This document shows, piece after piece, positions 25,227 through 33,684 of a stretch of 64,000 bases of DNA. Position numbers and translations under genes: made by a program. Source of the DNA: JACIYW01 sp014359745 (GTDB taxonomy: Bacteria; Pseudomonadota; Alphaproteobacteria; Rhodobacterales; Rhodobacteraceae). The stretch covers positions 1 to 64,000 of the forward strand of contig JBNPWE010000013.1 in NCBI GenBank assembly GCA_050433985.1. The letters run 5' to 3'. How positions within the stretch are numbered: the stretch's first letter is position 1; every line of letters begins with the position of its first letter. Below the pieces are notes generated by a model, which saw only the letters and a list, made by a program, of their open reading frames with translations, did no database searches and was not told where the DNA came from.

Positions 25227-25265
25227 GCCGACAGGGTTTGCCGACGGGGTTTGCCGACGGGGTTG
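25227..25265 (+). repeat. 13-bp tandem repeat, three units
   Basis: Three units of GCCGACRGGGTTT follow each other without spacing, with a fourth degenerate unit after. They fill the convergent gap between lolD and flgD. Confidence 0.65.
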
Positions 25266-25279
25266 ACCGACGGGACCGG

Positions 25280-25975
25280 TCACAGCCCTGACGGGCCGTC
25301 AGCCGCGCGCAGGCCGGTGATCTCACTTGCCAGAACCTCCCCCCCGCCGACCAGAACCAGAAGGGTTTGGCCATTTTCCACCCGCGCCTCGATCACCTCT
25401 GTGTAGGTCTGCACCGGCGTTACCGACAACAGGGCATCGTTGGAATAGCTTTCCACCGCAAAGCTGTATTGCCCCGATGGCAACGGGCGCCCGGCGGTAT
25501 CCAGCCCGTCCCATTGCACAGTCGTGGCGGGCAGCGCCAGATCCTGGCGCTGCACCTCTTCGCCGCGCGCGTTGCGCGCCACCAGCACGGCCTTGTCGGC
25601 AAAGGCCCCCACCTCGGGCGAGAGCGTTACGGGCGCACCATCGAAGGCCACCGGCGCAATTGCCCGCGCCTCCATCCCGACCCAGCCCGACAGTTGCGCC
25701 ATGCCCAGAACCCCAAGCTGCGCGCCCAGCGATTCAAGCAACTGGTTGCCGCGCACCTGTTGTTCCACCCCCGAAAACGTGGCGAGTTGCACGGCGAAAT
25801 CGCTCGACTCAATGGGATTTAGCGGATCCTGGTTCTTCATCTGCGTGGTCAGCATGGACAGGAACGTCTGAAAATCCGACCCGATCAACGCGGCTTGCGC
25901 GGGGGCCGCGCTGCCCGTCTGCTGTGCCTGCGCGGTCTGGCCAGGGGATGCGATTTCCATCGGGGTTCCTTTCAC
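25280..25975 (-). CDS. flgD: Flagellar hook assembly (capping) protein FlgD
   Basis: The protein has 231 aa. It forms the scaffold cap under which hook subunits polymerise. The N-terminal region FLSMLTTQMKNQDPLNPIES then FAVQLATFSGVEQQ is the FlgD signature, and the C-terminal half has the FlgD Ig-like fold region (LDTAGRPLPSGQYSFAVES). The start overlaps the fliK stop by 4 bp. The hook gene flgE, its usual partner, is not in the window. Confidence 0.92.
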   Translation of the reverse strand: MKGTPMEIASPGQTAQAQQTGSAAPAQAALIGSDFQTFLSMLTTQMKNQDPLNPIESSDFAVQLATFSGVEQQVRGNQLLESLGAQLGVLGMAQLSGWVGMEARAIAPVAFDGAPVTLSPEVGAFADKAVLVARNARGEEVQRQDLALPATTVQWDGLDTAGRPLPSGQYSFAVESYSNDALLSVTPVQTYTEVIEARVENGQTLLVLVGGGEVLASEITGLRAADGPSGL

Positions 25976-27489
25976 AAACGAAGGTCAAGGCCGGTTCCGG
26001 TGGCGGGAACAAGCGCGATTTCAGGGATGACCGACAGGGCGGCAGGGCCGACGGTGCCGCCCGCCCGTGCCCCGGGCGCGTCGCCATCGTGCCCGCCGGA
26101 ATGGTCCGAGAAGCCGAACGAGACAGAGCCGTAACCAATGTCGCGGAAATCCTGTGCCAGCATATCGAGGTGGCGGCGGATAAGATCCATGGTTTCGGGC
26201 CGATCAGCGGTCACATTGACCACGATCCCGCCCAGATCGGTCGTCGAAAGCGACAACCGCACCCGGCCCAGTTCATCGGGCGACAGCGTGACATCCACCG
26301 CCCCACCCGGCGATTGGGCAAGCGCGGCAAGGATCTGCCGTGATACGCCCGGCATGTCGGCGGCGGAGGCAATGTGGGGCGGGGGGGGCGCGCCATGGCC
26401 GACCGGGCCGGTGGCGGTAAATCCGCCAGCTGCGGCATCCTGGGTGCGGGCCACCCCCGGTTCCCCCGAAAGTGCCGGATCGGGCAACGGGGTGGCGCCG
26501 CCCGATGTGCCCGCAAGGGGGGCGGCATCGGGCCGGATCATCGCCGCGTGCAGGGCCGGGGCCGGTTGTGGCGACACCCCGGGGGCGGGCGCGGCGCGGG
26601 CCGACAGGGCCGCATCGCCCCGGTCGCGCCTGGCGGAAGGGGATTGCGCCGGGGCATCGGCCCCGGTCGGCAGACGAAGGTTGGGCGCGCCCCCTGCGGC
26701 CGTGGCCTGCGCGAGGGGCGCGCCATTGGCACCAAGAGGCACCGGCACGCGCGCGGCGTCCTCGCCCCCCGCGTGGGGGATGCCTGCCGCGGTGCCCTGG
26801 GCACCCGATGCCGCGCCAGCCCCGCCGTCGGCAACGGGCGGCGGCGCCAGCGCGGCGCCCGGCGATACAGCGCCCGGTGGCACGGCGCCCGGTGACACGG
26901 CGCCCGGTGGCACGGCCTGTGACGCCCCGGTTGCGGGCAGCCGGATGTCTTGCGCCCCGGCAACCAACCGCCCCGAAGCCGCCAGAGGGGCATTCGCACC
27001 GCCAACGGGGATCGCCGCACCGGTTGCCCCCCCGTATGACGGCAGCCCCGCGCCCGGTGCCGGGCCGCCCGGATCGCCCATTGTTTCGCCAGCCAGCCGT
27101 GCCGCCGACACCCCATCGGTCGGTACCGCGCCGGTCTGGGCATAGGCGGTCTGGGCATCGGCAATCTGGGCATCGGCAATCTGGGCATCACCGGTCCGGG
27201 CATCGGCGATCGGGGCCGCGTCCCCACGCGCCGCGCCATCAACGGCGGCGTGCCGGGGAACCGCCGCTGGGGTGGCGGTGGCGGCAGGGGCCGCCATACC
27301 GCCCGACGGCACAGCGTCTTGCGCGGGCCTGTCCACATCGGCGGGCGCCGGGCCGCGCGGATGTCGGCGATCCAGCTCCTCCTGAAAGGCCGAGGGCGGG
27401 CGGGGGTCTGCCCACCTTTGGGGATCACTGGTGGCGGGGCGCGCCGCGGCCGGGGTGGCGGGCGCGAAATCCTGAACCTGGGGAATCAT
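25972..27489 (-). CDS. fliK: Flagellar hook-length control protein FliK
   Basis: The protein has 505 aa and acts as a molecular ruler and export-specificity switch. The middle is Pro/Ala/Gly-rich and poorly conserved, as in the family. The C-terminal Flg_hook domain is clear: GGAVDVTLSPDELGRVRLSL then GGIVVNVTADRPETMDLIRR. Two blocks of in-frame 15-bp tandem repeats encode AVSPG/AVPPG and ADAQI/ADAQT units, which could change ruler length. Overlap with flgD indicates one transcript. Confidence 0.88.
   Translation of the reverse strand: MIPQVQDFAPATPAAARPATSDPQRWADPRPPSAFQEELDRRHPRGPAPADVDRPAQDAVPSGGMAAPAATATPAAVPRHAAVDGAARGDAAPIADARTGDAQIADAQIADAQTAYAQTGAVPTDGVSAARLAGETMGDPGGPAPGAGLPSYGGATGAAIPVGGANAPLAASGRLVAGAQDIRLPATGASQAVPPGAVSPGAVPPGAVSPGAALAPPPVADGGAGAASGAQGTAAGIPHAGGEDAARVPVPLGANGAPLAQATAAGGAPNLRLPTGADAPAQSPSARRDRGDAALSARAAPAPGVSPQPAPALHAAMIRPDAAPLAGTSGGATPLPDPALSGEPGVARTQDAAAGGFTATGPVGHGAPPPPHIASAADMPGVSRQILAALAQSPGGAVDVTLSPDELGRVRLSLSTTDLGGIVVNVTADRPETMDLIRRHLDMLAQDFRDIGYGSVSFGFSDHSGGHDGDAPGARAGGTVGPAALSVIPEIALVPATGTGLDLRL
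26854..26918 (-). repeat. 15-bp tandem repeats within fliK (A-V-S/P-P-G units)
   Basis: About four 15-bp units alternate GGTGGCACGGCGCCC and GGTGACACGGCGCCC, with one more degenerate unit. They translate to a repeated AVPPG/AVSPG pentapeptide. Confidence 0.7.
27130..27215 (-). repeat. 15-bp tandem repeats within fliK (A-D-A-Q units)
   Basis: Five to six degenerate units of GGCATCGGCAATCTG encode ADAQI/ADAQT/AYAQT pentapeptides. They preserve frame and lie in the non-conserved ruler region. Confidence 0.65.
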
Positions 27490-27595
27490 CCAAAGCCCTT
27501 TCTGTGGCCGGTTCCCCGAATATTCCCCCCGAAGGTTACCAATCCTTTACCCGCGCCGCGGATATTTGCCAGACCGCAACCAGAAAGGATGCCCG

Positions 27596-27895
27596 ATGAT
27601 CCCCACCTTACCCCCCCCCGCCGCAAGCGGCCTGGAAAGCGCACGTCCAAAACCCATGCCGCCCGACCCGCTGCGCAGCGCCGCCGAGAAGCTGGAGGCG
27701 TCGTTCCTGTCGGAAATGCTGAAATCCGCAGGTTTTGGTAAAGCGCAGGAAAGTTTCGGCGGCGGCGTGGGCGAGGAGCAGTTTTCGTCGTTCCTGCGCG
27801 ATGCCGAGGCCCGCGAAATGGCGCGTGGCGGCGGCATCGGGTTGGCCGAATCACTTTTTGAAGCCTTGAAGGAGCGCAGCGATGCGGCGCGCTGA
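27596..27895 (+). CDS. flgJ: FlgJ-like rod-binding protein
   Basis: 99 aa from ATG 27596, preceded by AAAGGA; an upstream ATG at 27566 lacks a site. Only the N-terminal rod-binding part of FlgJ is present: LRSAAEKLEASFLSEMLKSAGF, in two adjacent parts, then a phenylalanine-rich SFLRDAEAREMARGGGIGLAE. The muramidase half of enterobacterial FlgJ is absent, as is usual in alphaproteobacteria, and peptidoglycan cleavage may be done by the transglycosylase at 41776. Overlaps the next gene by 14 bp. Confidence 0.85.
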   Translation: MIPTLPPPAASGLESARPKPMPPDPLRSAAEKLEASFLSEMLKSAGFGKAQESFGGGVGEEQFSSFLRDAEAREMARGGGIGLAESLFEALKERSDAAR

Positions 27896-28232
27896 TCCGT
27901 GGCGGCGCCTTGACGCCGCGCTAAACGCCGAGGCGAACGCGCTGCGCGGCGCCGATTTTTCGGGGCTGGAAGCGCTGATCGCCGAAAAGGCGCGGCTGAC
28001 CGATCAGATCGCCATCGCCCGGCCTGCGCCGACAGCCGCCACCCTTGAACGCCTGCGCGCGCGCGCGGGCCATAATGCGGTATTGCTACAGGCGGCATTG
28101 CGCGGGCTGCGCGCCGCCCGCGCGCGTATCGAGGCGCTGCAAAACGGCGGCTGCGATCTGCGCACCTATGATCGCGCCGGCGCGGCCGAACCGGTTTCCG
28201 GCCCCGGTCCGACGCTGGAACGCCGGGCCTGA
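27882..28232 (+). CDS. Probable FlgN-like flagellar export chaperone
   Basis: 116 aa, mostly helical. It opens with RRLDAALNAEANALRGADF and LEALIAEKARLTDQIA, a long helix of the type seen in FlgN, which escorts hook-filament junction proteins. Sequence similarity is weak by eye and the call relies on size, helical character and position between flgJ and flagellin. Translation is coupled to flgJ by a 14-bp overlap. Confidence 0.55.
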   Translation: MRRADPWRRLDAALNAEANALRGADFSGLEALIAEKARLTDQIAIARPAPTAATLERLRARAGHNAVLLQAALRGLRAARARIEALQNGGCDLRTYDRAGAAEPVSGPGPTLERRA

Positions 28233-28439
28233 TGCCTCGATTTGCATCAAATCCTTAGTATCTGGATGGGGTGACTTAGCACTCTGTTAGAGTTTCGCCG
28301 ACATGGTGGCAGGGCATCCCGAACGGATGGCGCGGCAGGGACTGACTCAGGGCCGCAACGGTCAGAACGCCCCAGACGTCACCCAACGGGTGGCATGTGA
28401 AACCCGGCGCAAAGCGCCAAACCTCAATAGGAAACTGAC
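28233..28439 (+). promoter_or_regulatory. Flagellin promoter and structured 5' leader
   Basis: GCCGACAT at 28297-28304 resembles the -10 element of flagellar sigma-28 promoters (GCCGATAA), but the matching -35 is not convincing. If used, it leaves a leader of about 130 bases. Next to the start lies a perfect hairpin, GGCGCAAAGCGCC (28406-28418), then AGGAAA at 28429-28434. In Caulobacter FlbT binds the flagellin leader; a similar role here is inferred. Confidence 0.35.
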
Positions 28440-29657
28440 ATGGCAAGTATTCTGACCAATACCAGCGCGATGGTCGCCCTGCAAACCCTGCGTGGCATCA
28501 ACACCAATCTGGAAAAGACCCAGTCGGAAATCTCGACCGGCAAATCGGTGAACAACGCCAAGGACAACGCCGCCGTCTTCGCCATCTCGAAGGTGATGGA
28601 ATCGGATGTGAAGGGCTTCAAGGGGATTTCCGACAGCCTCAGCCTTGGCGAATCCACCGTAGGGGTAGCGCGGCAGGCGGCAGAGACCATCACCGATCTG
28701 CTGACCGACATTAAGGGCAAGATCGTCGCGGCACAGGAATCCAATGTCGATCGGGGCAAGATCCAGACGGATATCGTGGCGCTGCGCGATCAGATCGCCT
28801 CGGTCGTCGGGGCGGCGCAGTTCAACGGGCTGAACCTGGTGGACGGTTCGGAGACGGCGATCAATGTCCTGTCGTCGCTGGATCGTGACAGCAGCGGCGG
28901 TGTCACCACCTCGTCCATCACCGTGGCCGGGCAGGATCTGTCGACCGGGAACTATGTCGCCAAGAACGTCTTTGGTGCCAGCGACGGGGTTTCGGCCAAT
29001 GGCGATACCGCCGGGTTCCAACTCGATAACGCCCTGGGCACCACGCCCACCGGCACCATCGAAATCAACGACGGCACGACGCCATTCGCCGCGGGTGACA
29101 GCGTAACCATCACCATCGGCGGCCAATCGGCCAGCTATACCATTTCCGCCGATGACGTCGCGGCGACATCCACATCGGATATGGTGGCGGTTGGCCTGAA
29201 GAACAGCATCGATGCGCTGGGTATTTCGGGGTTGACCGTTGACTTCGACAGCGCAGCGCCGGGGATCCTGTCTTTCACCAATGGCGGGACGCAGGATCTG
29301 ACCGTCAGCGCCCAGTTCGAGAATGCGGGTTCCGGCGGGCTTGCAACCCTTTCGGCGGTGGACGTGTCAACCAGTGCCGGGGCCTCTGCCGCGCTTGGCG
29401 CGATCGAGGGGCTTATCCAGACCTCGATCGACGCGTCGGCCGCCTTCGGGTCAGTCGAGGGCCGCATCAGCACCCAAAGCGATTTCGTCAACAAGCTGAC
29501 CGATTCGCTAAAAGCCGGGATCGGCACCCTTGTCGATGCCGATCTCGAGGCGGCCTCGGCGCGGTTGCAGGCGCTTCAGGTGCAGCAGCAGCTTGGCACG
29601 CAGGCCCTGTCGATCGCCAATCAGGCACCGCAGAACATCCTGTCGCTGTTCCGGTAA
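28440..29657 (+). CDS. fliC: Flagellin
   Basis: The protein has 405 aa and is the filament subunit exported by the flagellar type III system. The N-terminal D0/D1 helix is SILTNTSAMVALQTLRGIN and the C-terminal one LQALQVQQQLGTQALSIANQ followed by NILSLFR. The central region (about 140-300) is variable and Ser/Thr-rich, surface-exposed in the filament. It is followed by a strong terminator, then flaF and flbT, which control its secretion and mRNA stability. Confidence 0.95.
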   Translation: MASILTNTSAMVALQTLRGINTNLEKTQSEISTGKSVNNAKDNAAVFAISKVMESDVKGFKGISDSLSLGESTVGVARQAAETITDLLTDIKGKIVAAQESNVDRGKIQTDIVALRDQIASVVGAAQFNGLNLVDGSETAINVLSSLDRDSSGGVTTSSITVAGQDLSTGNYVAKNVFGASDGVSANGDTAGFQLDNALGTTPTGTIEINDGTTPFAAGDSVTITIGGQSASYTISADDVAATSTSDMVAVGLKNSIDALGISGLTVDFDSAAPGILSFTNGGTQDLTVSAQFENAGSGGLATLSAVDVSTSAGASAALGAIEGLIQTSIDASAAFGSVEGRISTQSDFVNKLTDSLKAGIGTLVDADLEAASARLQALQVQQQLGTQALSIANQAPQNILSLFR

Positions 29658-29667
29658 TGCATCAATG

Positions 29668-29694
29668 ACGGGGCGGCGGCATCCGCCGCCCCGT
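29668..29694 (+). terminator. Rho-independent-like terminator after fliC
   Basis: A perfect 12-bp GC stem (ACGGGGCGGCGG / CCGCCGCCCCGT) with a 3-base CAT loop starts 11 bases after the fliC stop codon. There is no long U-tract, but the stem is strong enough to stabilise the flagellin mRNA end. Confidence 0.7.
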
Positions 29695-29737
29695 TCCCGC
29701 CTGCACCCAGATCCCCCTGCATTCGGAAGGACACGAC

Positions 29738-30112
29738 GTGAATGCGTTTCAACTGGCCAAAACGGCCTATGCCAAACCAGGTGCGCCAACCCGCACCGCA
29801 CGGGCCACCGAATACGCCCTGTTTGCCGAAATCACCCGCAAACTGAAATCGAGCGCCACCGACCCGCGGCATTTTCCCGAACTGGCCGGGGCGCTGCACG
29901 AAAACCGGCGCCTGTGGACAACCCTCGCCACCGATGTGGCCGACCCCGAGAATGGTCTGCCAAAGGCGTTGCGCGCGCAGATCTTCTATCTTGCCGAATT
30001 CACCGCCCAGCACAGCGCCAGGGTTCTGGCCGGCACTGCCGATGCAGAGCCGCTGATCGACATCAACACCGCCATCATGCGCGGGCTGCGACCGCAGGAG
30101 CGCGGGCAATGA
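29738..30112 (+). CDS. flaF: Flagellar biosynthesis regulator FlaF
   Basis: The protein has 124 aa. FlaF is needed for flagellin synthesis and secretion in alphaproteobacteria. Characteristic segments are NAFQLAKTAYAKPGAPTRTA, near the N-terminus, and LFAEITRKLKS. The stop overlaps the flbT start (ATGA), so the two are translationally coupled. Confidence 0.92.
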   Translation: MNAFQLAKTAYAKPGAPTRTARATEYALFAEITRKLKSSATDPRHFPELAGALHENRRLWTTLATDVADPENGLPKALRAQIFYLAEFTAQHSARVLAGTADAEPLIDINTAIMRGLRPQERGQ

Positions 30113-30513
30113 GCGGGCTTGTTCTGAAACTCGGCCCCCGAGAGCGGGTTCTGATCAACGGCGCGGTGATCGAGAATGGCGACAAGCGTTCGCGCCTGTC
30201 GATCATGACGCCCAACGCCAATATCCTGCGCCTGCGCGACGCCATCCACCCCGGCGAGGTGACGACGCCGGTGCGCCGGGTCTGCTATATCGCGCAACTG
30301 GTCCTGTCGGGCGATACCGATGCGCAAGCGGCCCGGATGCAGCTTTTGCGCGGCATCGAGCAGTTGTCGCAAGTGCTGACCGATCACGACAGCCGCGCGC
30401 ATCTGACGGCGGCGACGGCCGCGGTGCTGGAGGATGCGCATTATCAGGTGCTCAAATCCCTGCGCGCGTTGTTGCCACGCGAGGCGCGGCTGATGGCGGC
30501 GACCGTGTCATGA
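30109..30513 (+). CDS. flbT: Flagellin mRNA regulator FlbT
   Basis: 134 aa from ATG 30109, overlapping flaF by 4 bp. FlbT is the post-transcriptional regulator that destabilises flagellin mRNA when the hook is incomplete, as known from Caulobacter. MSGLVLKLGPRERVLINGAV is the typical start, with LRRGIEQL-like LLRGIEQLSQVL and YQVLKSLRALLPREA later. The stop overlaps the next gene. Confidence 0.94.
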   Translation: MSGLVLKLGPRERVLINGAVIENGDKRSRLSIMTPNANILRLRDAIHPGEVTTPVRRVCYIAQLVLSGDTDAQAARMQLLRGIEQLSQVLTDHDSRAHLTAATAAVLEDAHYQVLKSLRALLPREARLMAATVS

Positions 30514-31313
30514 CCTTTCAGCCGGTCATCCCGCAAGGCGGGCTTGGCGGCTGGGTGTTTTTGAACCGGACGCTGGATGCCCAGCAATCAGCCTTTCGCA
30601 AATCGCCCGAGATTGCCCGCGACGCGGATTATTTCCGGCAGAATATCGGCTCTGTCACCAGCGCCGAGGCACTGGTGGCCGACCGGCGCCTGTTGCGGGT
30701 GGCGCTGGGGGCGTTCGGGCTGGATGCCGATATCGACAACCGGTTTTTCATCCGCAAGGTGCTGGAGGACGGATCGCTTGACCCCAAGGCGCTGTCGAAC
30801 CGGCTGGCCGACAAGCGGTATCTGGAATTCTCCAAAGCCTTCGGTTTTGGCGATTTCGCCATTCCGCTGAGCCAGGTCGGGGATTTTGCCGAAAAGACCG
30901 CGCTGGCGTTCGAAACCCGCCAGTTCGAGATCGCCGTGGGCGACAGCGATCAGAACCTGCGCCTTGCCCTGGGGCTGTCGCGCGATCTGGGCGCGATTGC
31001 CGCGCGCCCCTCGGCGGATACGACGCTGTGGTTTACCATCCTCGGCTCTCCGCCGCTGCGCCAGGTGTTCGAGACCGCCTTTGGCCTGCCCAAAGGTTTT
31101 GGCGCGCTTGATCTTGATCAGCAGGTCGGCATCCTGCGCGACCGCGCCGAACGGGCTTTTGGCGACGATACCGTTGCCCAATTCGCCGATCCCGATCGGA
31201 TGAACGAACTGACGCGCCGGTTCCTGATCCGCGCCGATCTTCAGGGCGGGTTTTCGGCCACGTCACGGGGCGCGATCGCCCTGCAATTGCTTCAGGCCGG
31301 TCAACCCGCGTAG
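30510..31313 (+). CDS. DUF1217 flagellar-cluster protein
   Basis: The protein has 267 aa. DUF1217 proteins occur in alphaproteobacterial flagellar clusters next to flaF/flbT, and their role is not established. Seen here are the repeat-like motifs RDADYFRQNIGSVTSAEALV and ADKRYLEFSKAFGFGDF. No signal peptide or membrane segment is visible, so it is probably cytoplasmic or exported by the flagellar system itself. It overlaps flbT by 4 bp and closes this operon. Confidence 0.8.
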   Translation: MTFQPVIPQGGLGGWVFLNRTLDAQQSAFRKSPEIARDADYFRQNIGSVTSAEALVADRRLLRVALGAFGLDADIDNRFFIRKVLEDGSLDPKALSNRLADKRYLEFSKAFGFGDFAIPLSQVGDFAEKTALAFETRQFEIAVGDSDQNLRLALGLSRDLGAIAARPSADTTLWFTILGSPPLRQVFETAFGLPKGFGALDLDQQVGILRDRAERAFGDDTVAQFADPDRMNELTRRFLIRADLQGGFSATSRGAIALQLLQAGQPA

Positions 31314-31430
31314 CGCACCGCCTTTGGTCGGGTGGACAATGTCGCCCGGAACCCGAACAGCATCGGGCAACAATGGGAGGGGGGCAGATCCGACCGGCCC
31401 GAACCGGAGGGGCCAGATCGGATTGGCCAG

Positions 31431-31484
31431 ATCACTCGGGCACCGCATCATTTCTCGCCGCATCATTCGGGCACCGCATCATTT
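31431..31484. repeat. 23-bp imperfect direct repeat at the fliI 3' end
   Basis: ATCACTCGGGCACCGCATCATTT (its first 20 bases define the unit) at 31431-31453 recurs at 31462-31484 with one change. The stop codon of fliI lies at the left end of the second copy, so the last codons of fliI are made of repeat sequence. Confidence 0.65.
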
Positions 31485-32812
31485 GGTGCAGGTCTTTCAT
31501 GGCCAGCGTCGCCCAGCTCAAGGCATGTCGCCAGGCGTTGATAGCTTGCGGCGCTGTCTTGGTCTTCCATCCCGGCCAGAAAACCGTCCAGCGCGGGCCA
31601 CACCCGGATCGCCCGATCGACAAGCGGATCGGACCCGGCCTGATACAGCCCCGCCTGCACCATCATCTCTGCCCGTTCATAGGCGCCAAGCAGGCGCCGC
31701 GCCTCGGTGATCAGGGCGTTCTGTTCGGGGCTGGCCGCCTGCGGCAGGCTGCGCGAGACCGACCGCAGAAGATCGATCGCGGGAAAGCGGCCGCGTTCGG
31801 CAATCGCCCGATCCATCACCACGTGCCCGTCAAGCACCCCGCGCAGAATGTCGGCCACCGGTTCCTCCATGTCCGACCCCGCGACCAGCACGGTGAACAC
31901 CGCGGTGATATCACCCGCCCCCTCGGGGCCCGGCCCGGCCCGTTCGGCCAGCGACATGATCGCATGGGCGGTGGAGGGCGGATAGCCGCTCAGGGTTGCC
32001 CCCTCCCCCCCCGCCAATGCCACCTCGCGGTGCGCCTCGGCAAAGCGGGTGACCGAATCGGCCAGCAACAGCACCTGAAGGCCCGCATCGCGGAAATGTT
32101 CGGCGACGGCCATCGCCGTCCAGGCGGCGCGGCGGCGGATCAACGGCGACTGATCCGAGGTCGCCGCGACAACCACCGCGCGCGCCATGCCCCCAGGCCC
32201 CAGAACCCCCTCGACAAACTCGCGCAGCTCGCGCCCGCGTTCCCCGATCAGCGCGATCACCACCACATCGGCCGTGACCCCGCGCGCGAAATTGGCCAGC
32301 AGCATGGATTTCCCCACCCCCGACCCGGCGAAAAGGCCGATGCGTTGCCCGCGCACCAGGGGCAGCAGCGTGTTGAACACCGCAATGCCGGTTTCCAGCC
32401 GCGCGCCAAGGCGGCGGCGGGCGGCGGCGGCGGGCGGGGCGGCGCGCAGGCTGCGCGCCTTTGGGCCGCGCAGCAGCGGCCGACCATCGATCGGGGCGCC
32501 GAACGGATCGATCACCCGGCCGATCCAGCCATCATCGGGCGCGATGGTCACCGGCCCCAGATGGGTCACCCGGTCACCGATCATCACCCCTTCGGCCGGG
32601 CCTTCGGCCAGAACCGTGACCGACAGGCGCGCCATGGCCACGATTTCCCCGCCCAGCGCCGCGCCGATGCGCACCCGGTCGCCCAGCGCCGCGCCGCCAA
32701 GGCCCGTGACCTGCACCGTGCCCTGCCCCACCTCGGCCACGCGGCCCACGCGGTGGATCACATCGGTCGCCGACACCTCGGCCAGCAGGGCCGCAAACAT
32801 CGTATCCGCCAT
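31463..32812 (-). CDS. fliI: Flagellum-specific ATPase FliI
   Basis: 449 aa from ATG 32812, preceded by AAAGGAGG. The F1-beta-like ATPase energises export substrate unfolding at the base of the flagellum. Walker A is GSGVGKSML (about 168), Walker B VLLLADSVTRFAEAHREVAL (about 255), with the arginine-rich LIRRRAAWTAMAVAEHFRD before it. The C-terminal helices include SYQRLATCLELGD. The final residues (PNDAVPE) are encoded by a duplicated repeat. It is divergent from flgB. Confidence 0.94.
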   Translation of the reverse strand: MADTMFAALLAEVSATDVIHRVGRVAEVGQGTVQVTGLGGAALGDRVRIGAALGGEIVAMARLSVTVLAEGPAEGVMIGDRVTHLGPVTIAPDDGWIGRVIDPFGAPIDGRPLLRGPKARSLRAAPPAAAARRRLGARLETGIAVFNTLLPLVRGQRIGLFAGSGVGKSMLLANFARGVTADVVVIALIGERGRELREFVEGVLGPGGMARAVVVAATSDQSPLIRRRAAWTAMAVAEHFRDAGLQVLLLADSVTRFAEAHREVALAGGEGATLSGYPPSTAHAIMSLAERAGPGPEGAGDITAVFTVLVAGSDMEEPVADILRGVLDGHVVMDRAIAERGRFPAIDLLRSVSRSLPQAASPEQNALITEARRLLGAYERAEMMVQAGLYQAGSDPLVDRAIRVWPALDGFLAGMEDQDSAASYQRLATCLELGDAGHERPAPNDAVPE

Positions 32813-32896
32813 TCTGGCCTCCTTTTGTTCGTCACTTACCGTTTCTAAAGGAATCACCCTTAAATCTTGGTGCATGGAATCGAGGGAGAAGCCCCG

Positions 32897-33286
32897 ATGT
32901 TTGATCGGTTGGAAATATTTCAGATGGCACAGGCCATGGCGGTTTACGCCGCGGCCCGCCAGACTGCCGTGGCGGGGAATGTCGCCAATGCCGACACGCC
33001 GGGTTACCGGGCGCGCGACGCCGCGCCCTTTGCCCAGACCTATGAGTCGATGACTACCGGGGCAGCCGCGATGCGCGCCACCCGCCCCGGCCATGTCGGC
33101 GCGGGGCAGGCCGGGCCCGCGATCGGGCTGCGAAATGTGGCCGGAGAGGCCGCGCCCAACGGCAACTCTGTCTCGCTGGAGACGGAAATGGTGCGCGCCA
33201 CCGAGGTGCGCAGCCAGCATGAACGCGCGCTGGCCATCTATCGCAGCGGGCTGCACATCCTGCGCACCACGATCGGGCGGGGCTGA
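32897..33286 (+). CDS. flgB: Flagellar basal body rod protein FlgB
   Basis: 129 aa from ATG 32897 (GGGAGA upstream). A proximal rod subunit with the rod/hook consensus AVAGNVANADTPGYRARD and the FlgB-type segment SVSLETEMVRATEVRSQHE. It is the first gene of a plus-strand operon that continues through flgH and a FliL-like gene; the stop overlaps the flgC start by 1 bp. Confidence 0.93.
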   Translation: MFDRLEIFQMAQAMAVYAAARQTAVAGNVANADTPGYRARDAAPFAQTYESMTTGAAAMRATRPGHVGAGQAGPAIGLRNVAGEAAPNGNSVSLETEMVRATEVRSQHERALAIYRSGLHILRTTIGRG

Positions 33287-33672
33287 TGGGCAATCTCATG
33301 CAAACCCTCATGCTGTCGGCCTCGGGCATGCAGGCGCAAAGCGGGCGGCTGCGCACCGTTTCGGAAAATATCGCCAATGCCGATACGCCCGGATTTCAGC
33401 GCAAGACCGTATCGTTCAAGGAAACGCTTGGCGACACGCCCGGCCTGGTGCGGCTGGGCGATGTGCGGCTTGACCGCAGCGAACTGACCAGCATCTACGA
33501 CCCCGGCCACCCGCTGGCCGATGACACTGGCCATTATGATGGATCGAATGTCGATCTGGTGGTCGAAATCGCCGACGCGCGCGAAGCACAGCGCAGCTAT
33601 GAGGCAAATCTGCGCATGTTCGATCAGGCCCGGCAGATGTCGGCAAGCCTGCTTGACCTGTTGCGCCGTTAA
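33286..33672 (+). CDS. flgC: Flagellar basal body rod protein FlgC
   Basis: The protein has 128 aa. A proximal rod subunit with NIANADTPGFQRKTVSFKE and the C-terminal REAQRSYEANLRMFDQARQM followed by a hydrophobic SLLDLLRR. It is adjacent to flgB and fliE, its assembly partners. Confidence 0.94.
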   Translation: MGNLMQTLMLSASGMQAQSGRLRTVSENIANADTPGFQRKTVSFKETLGDTPGLVRLGDVRLDRSELTSIYDPGHPLADDTGHYDGSNVDLVVEIADAREAQRSYEANLRMFDQARQMSASLLDLLRR

Positions 33673-33684
33673 AGGAGATCCAGA

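Noticed and set aside
31373..32848. Plus-strand open frame of 491 codons over fliI
   Set aside because: Arg/His/Gly-rich composition and complete overlap with fliI, which has Walker motifs and a strong ribosome binding site.
32813..33256. Upstream extension of fliI on the minus strand
   Set aside because: It would overlap flgB, and the ATG at 32812 has AAAGGAGG in front and matches the usual FliI start.
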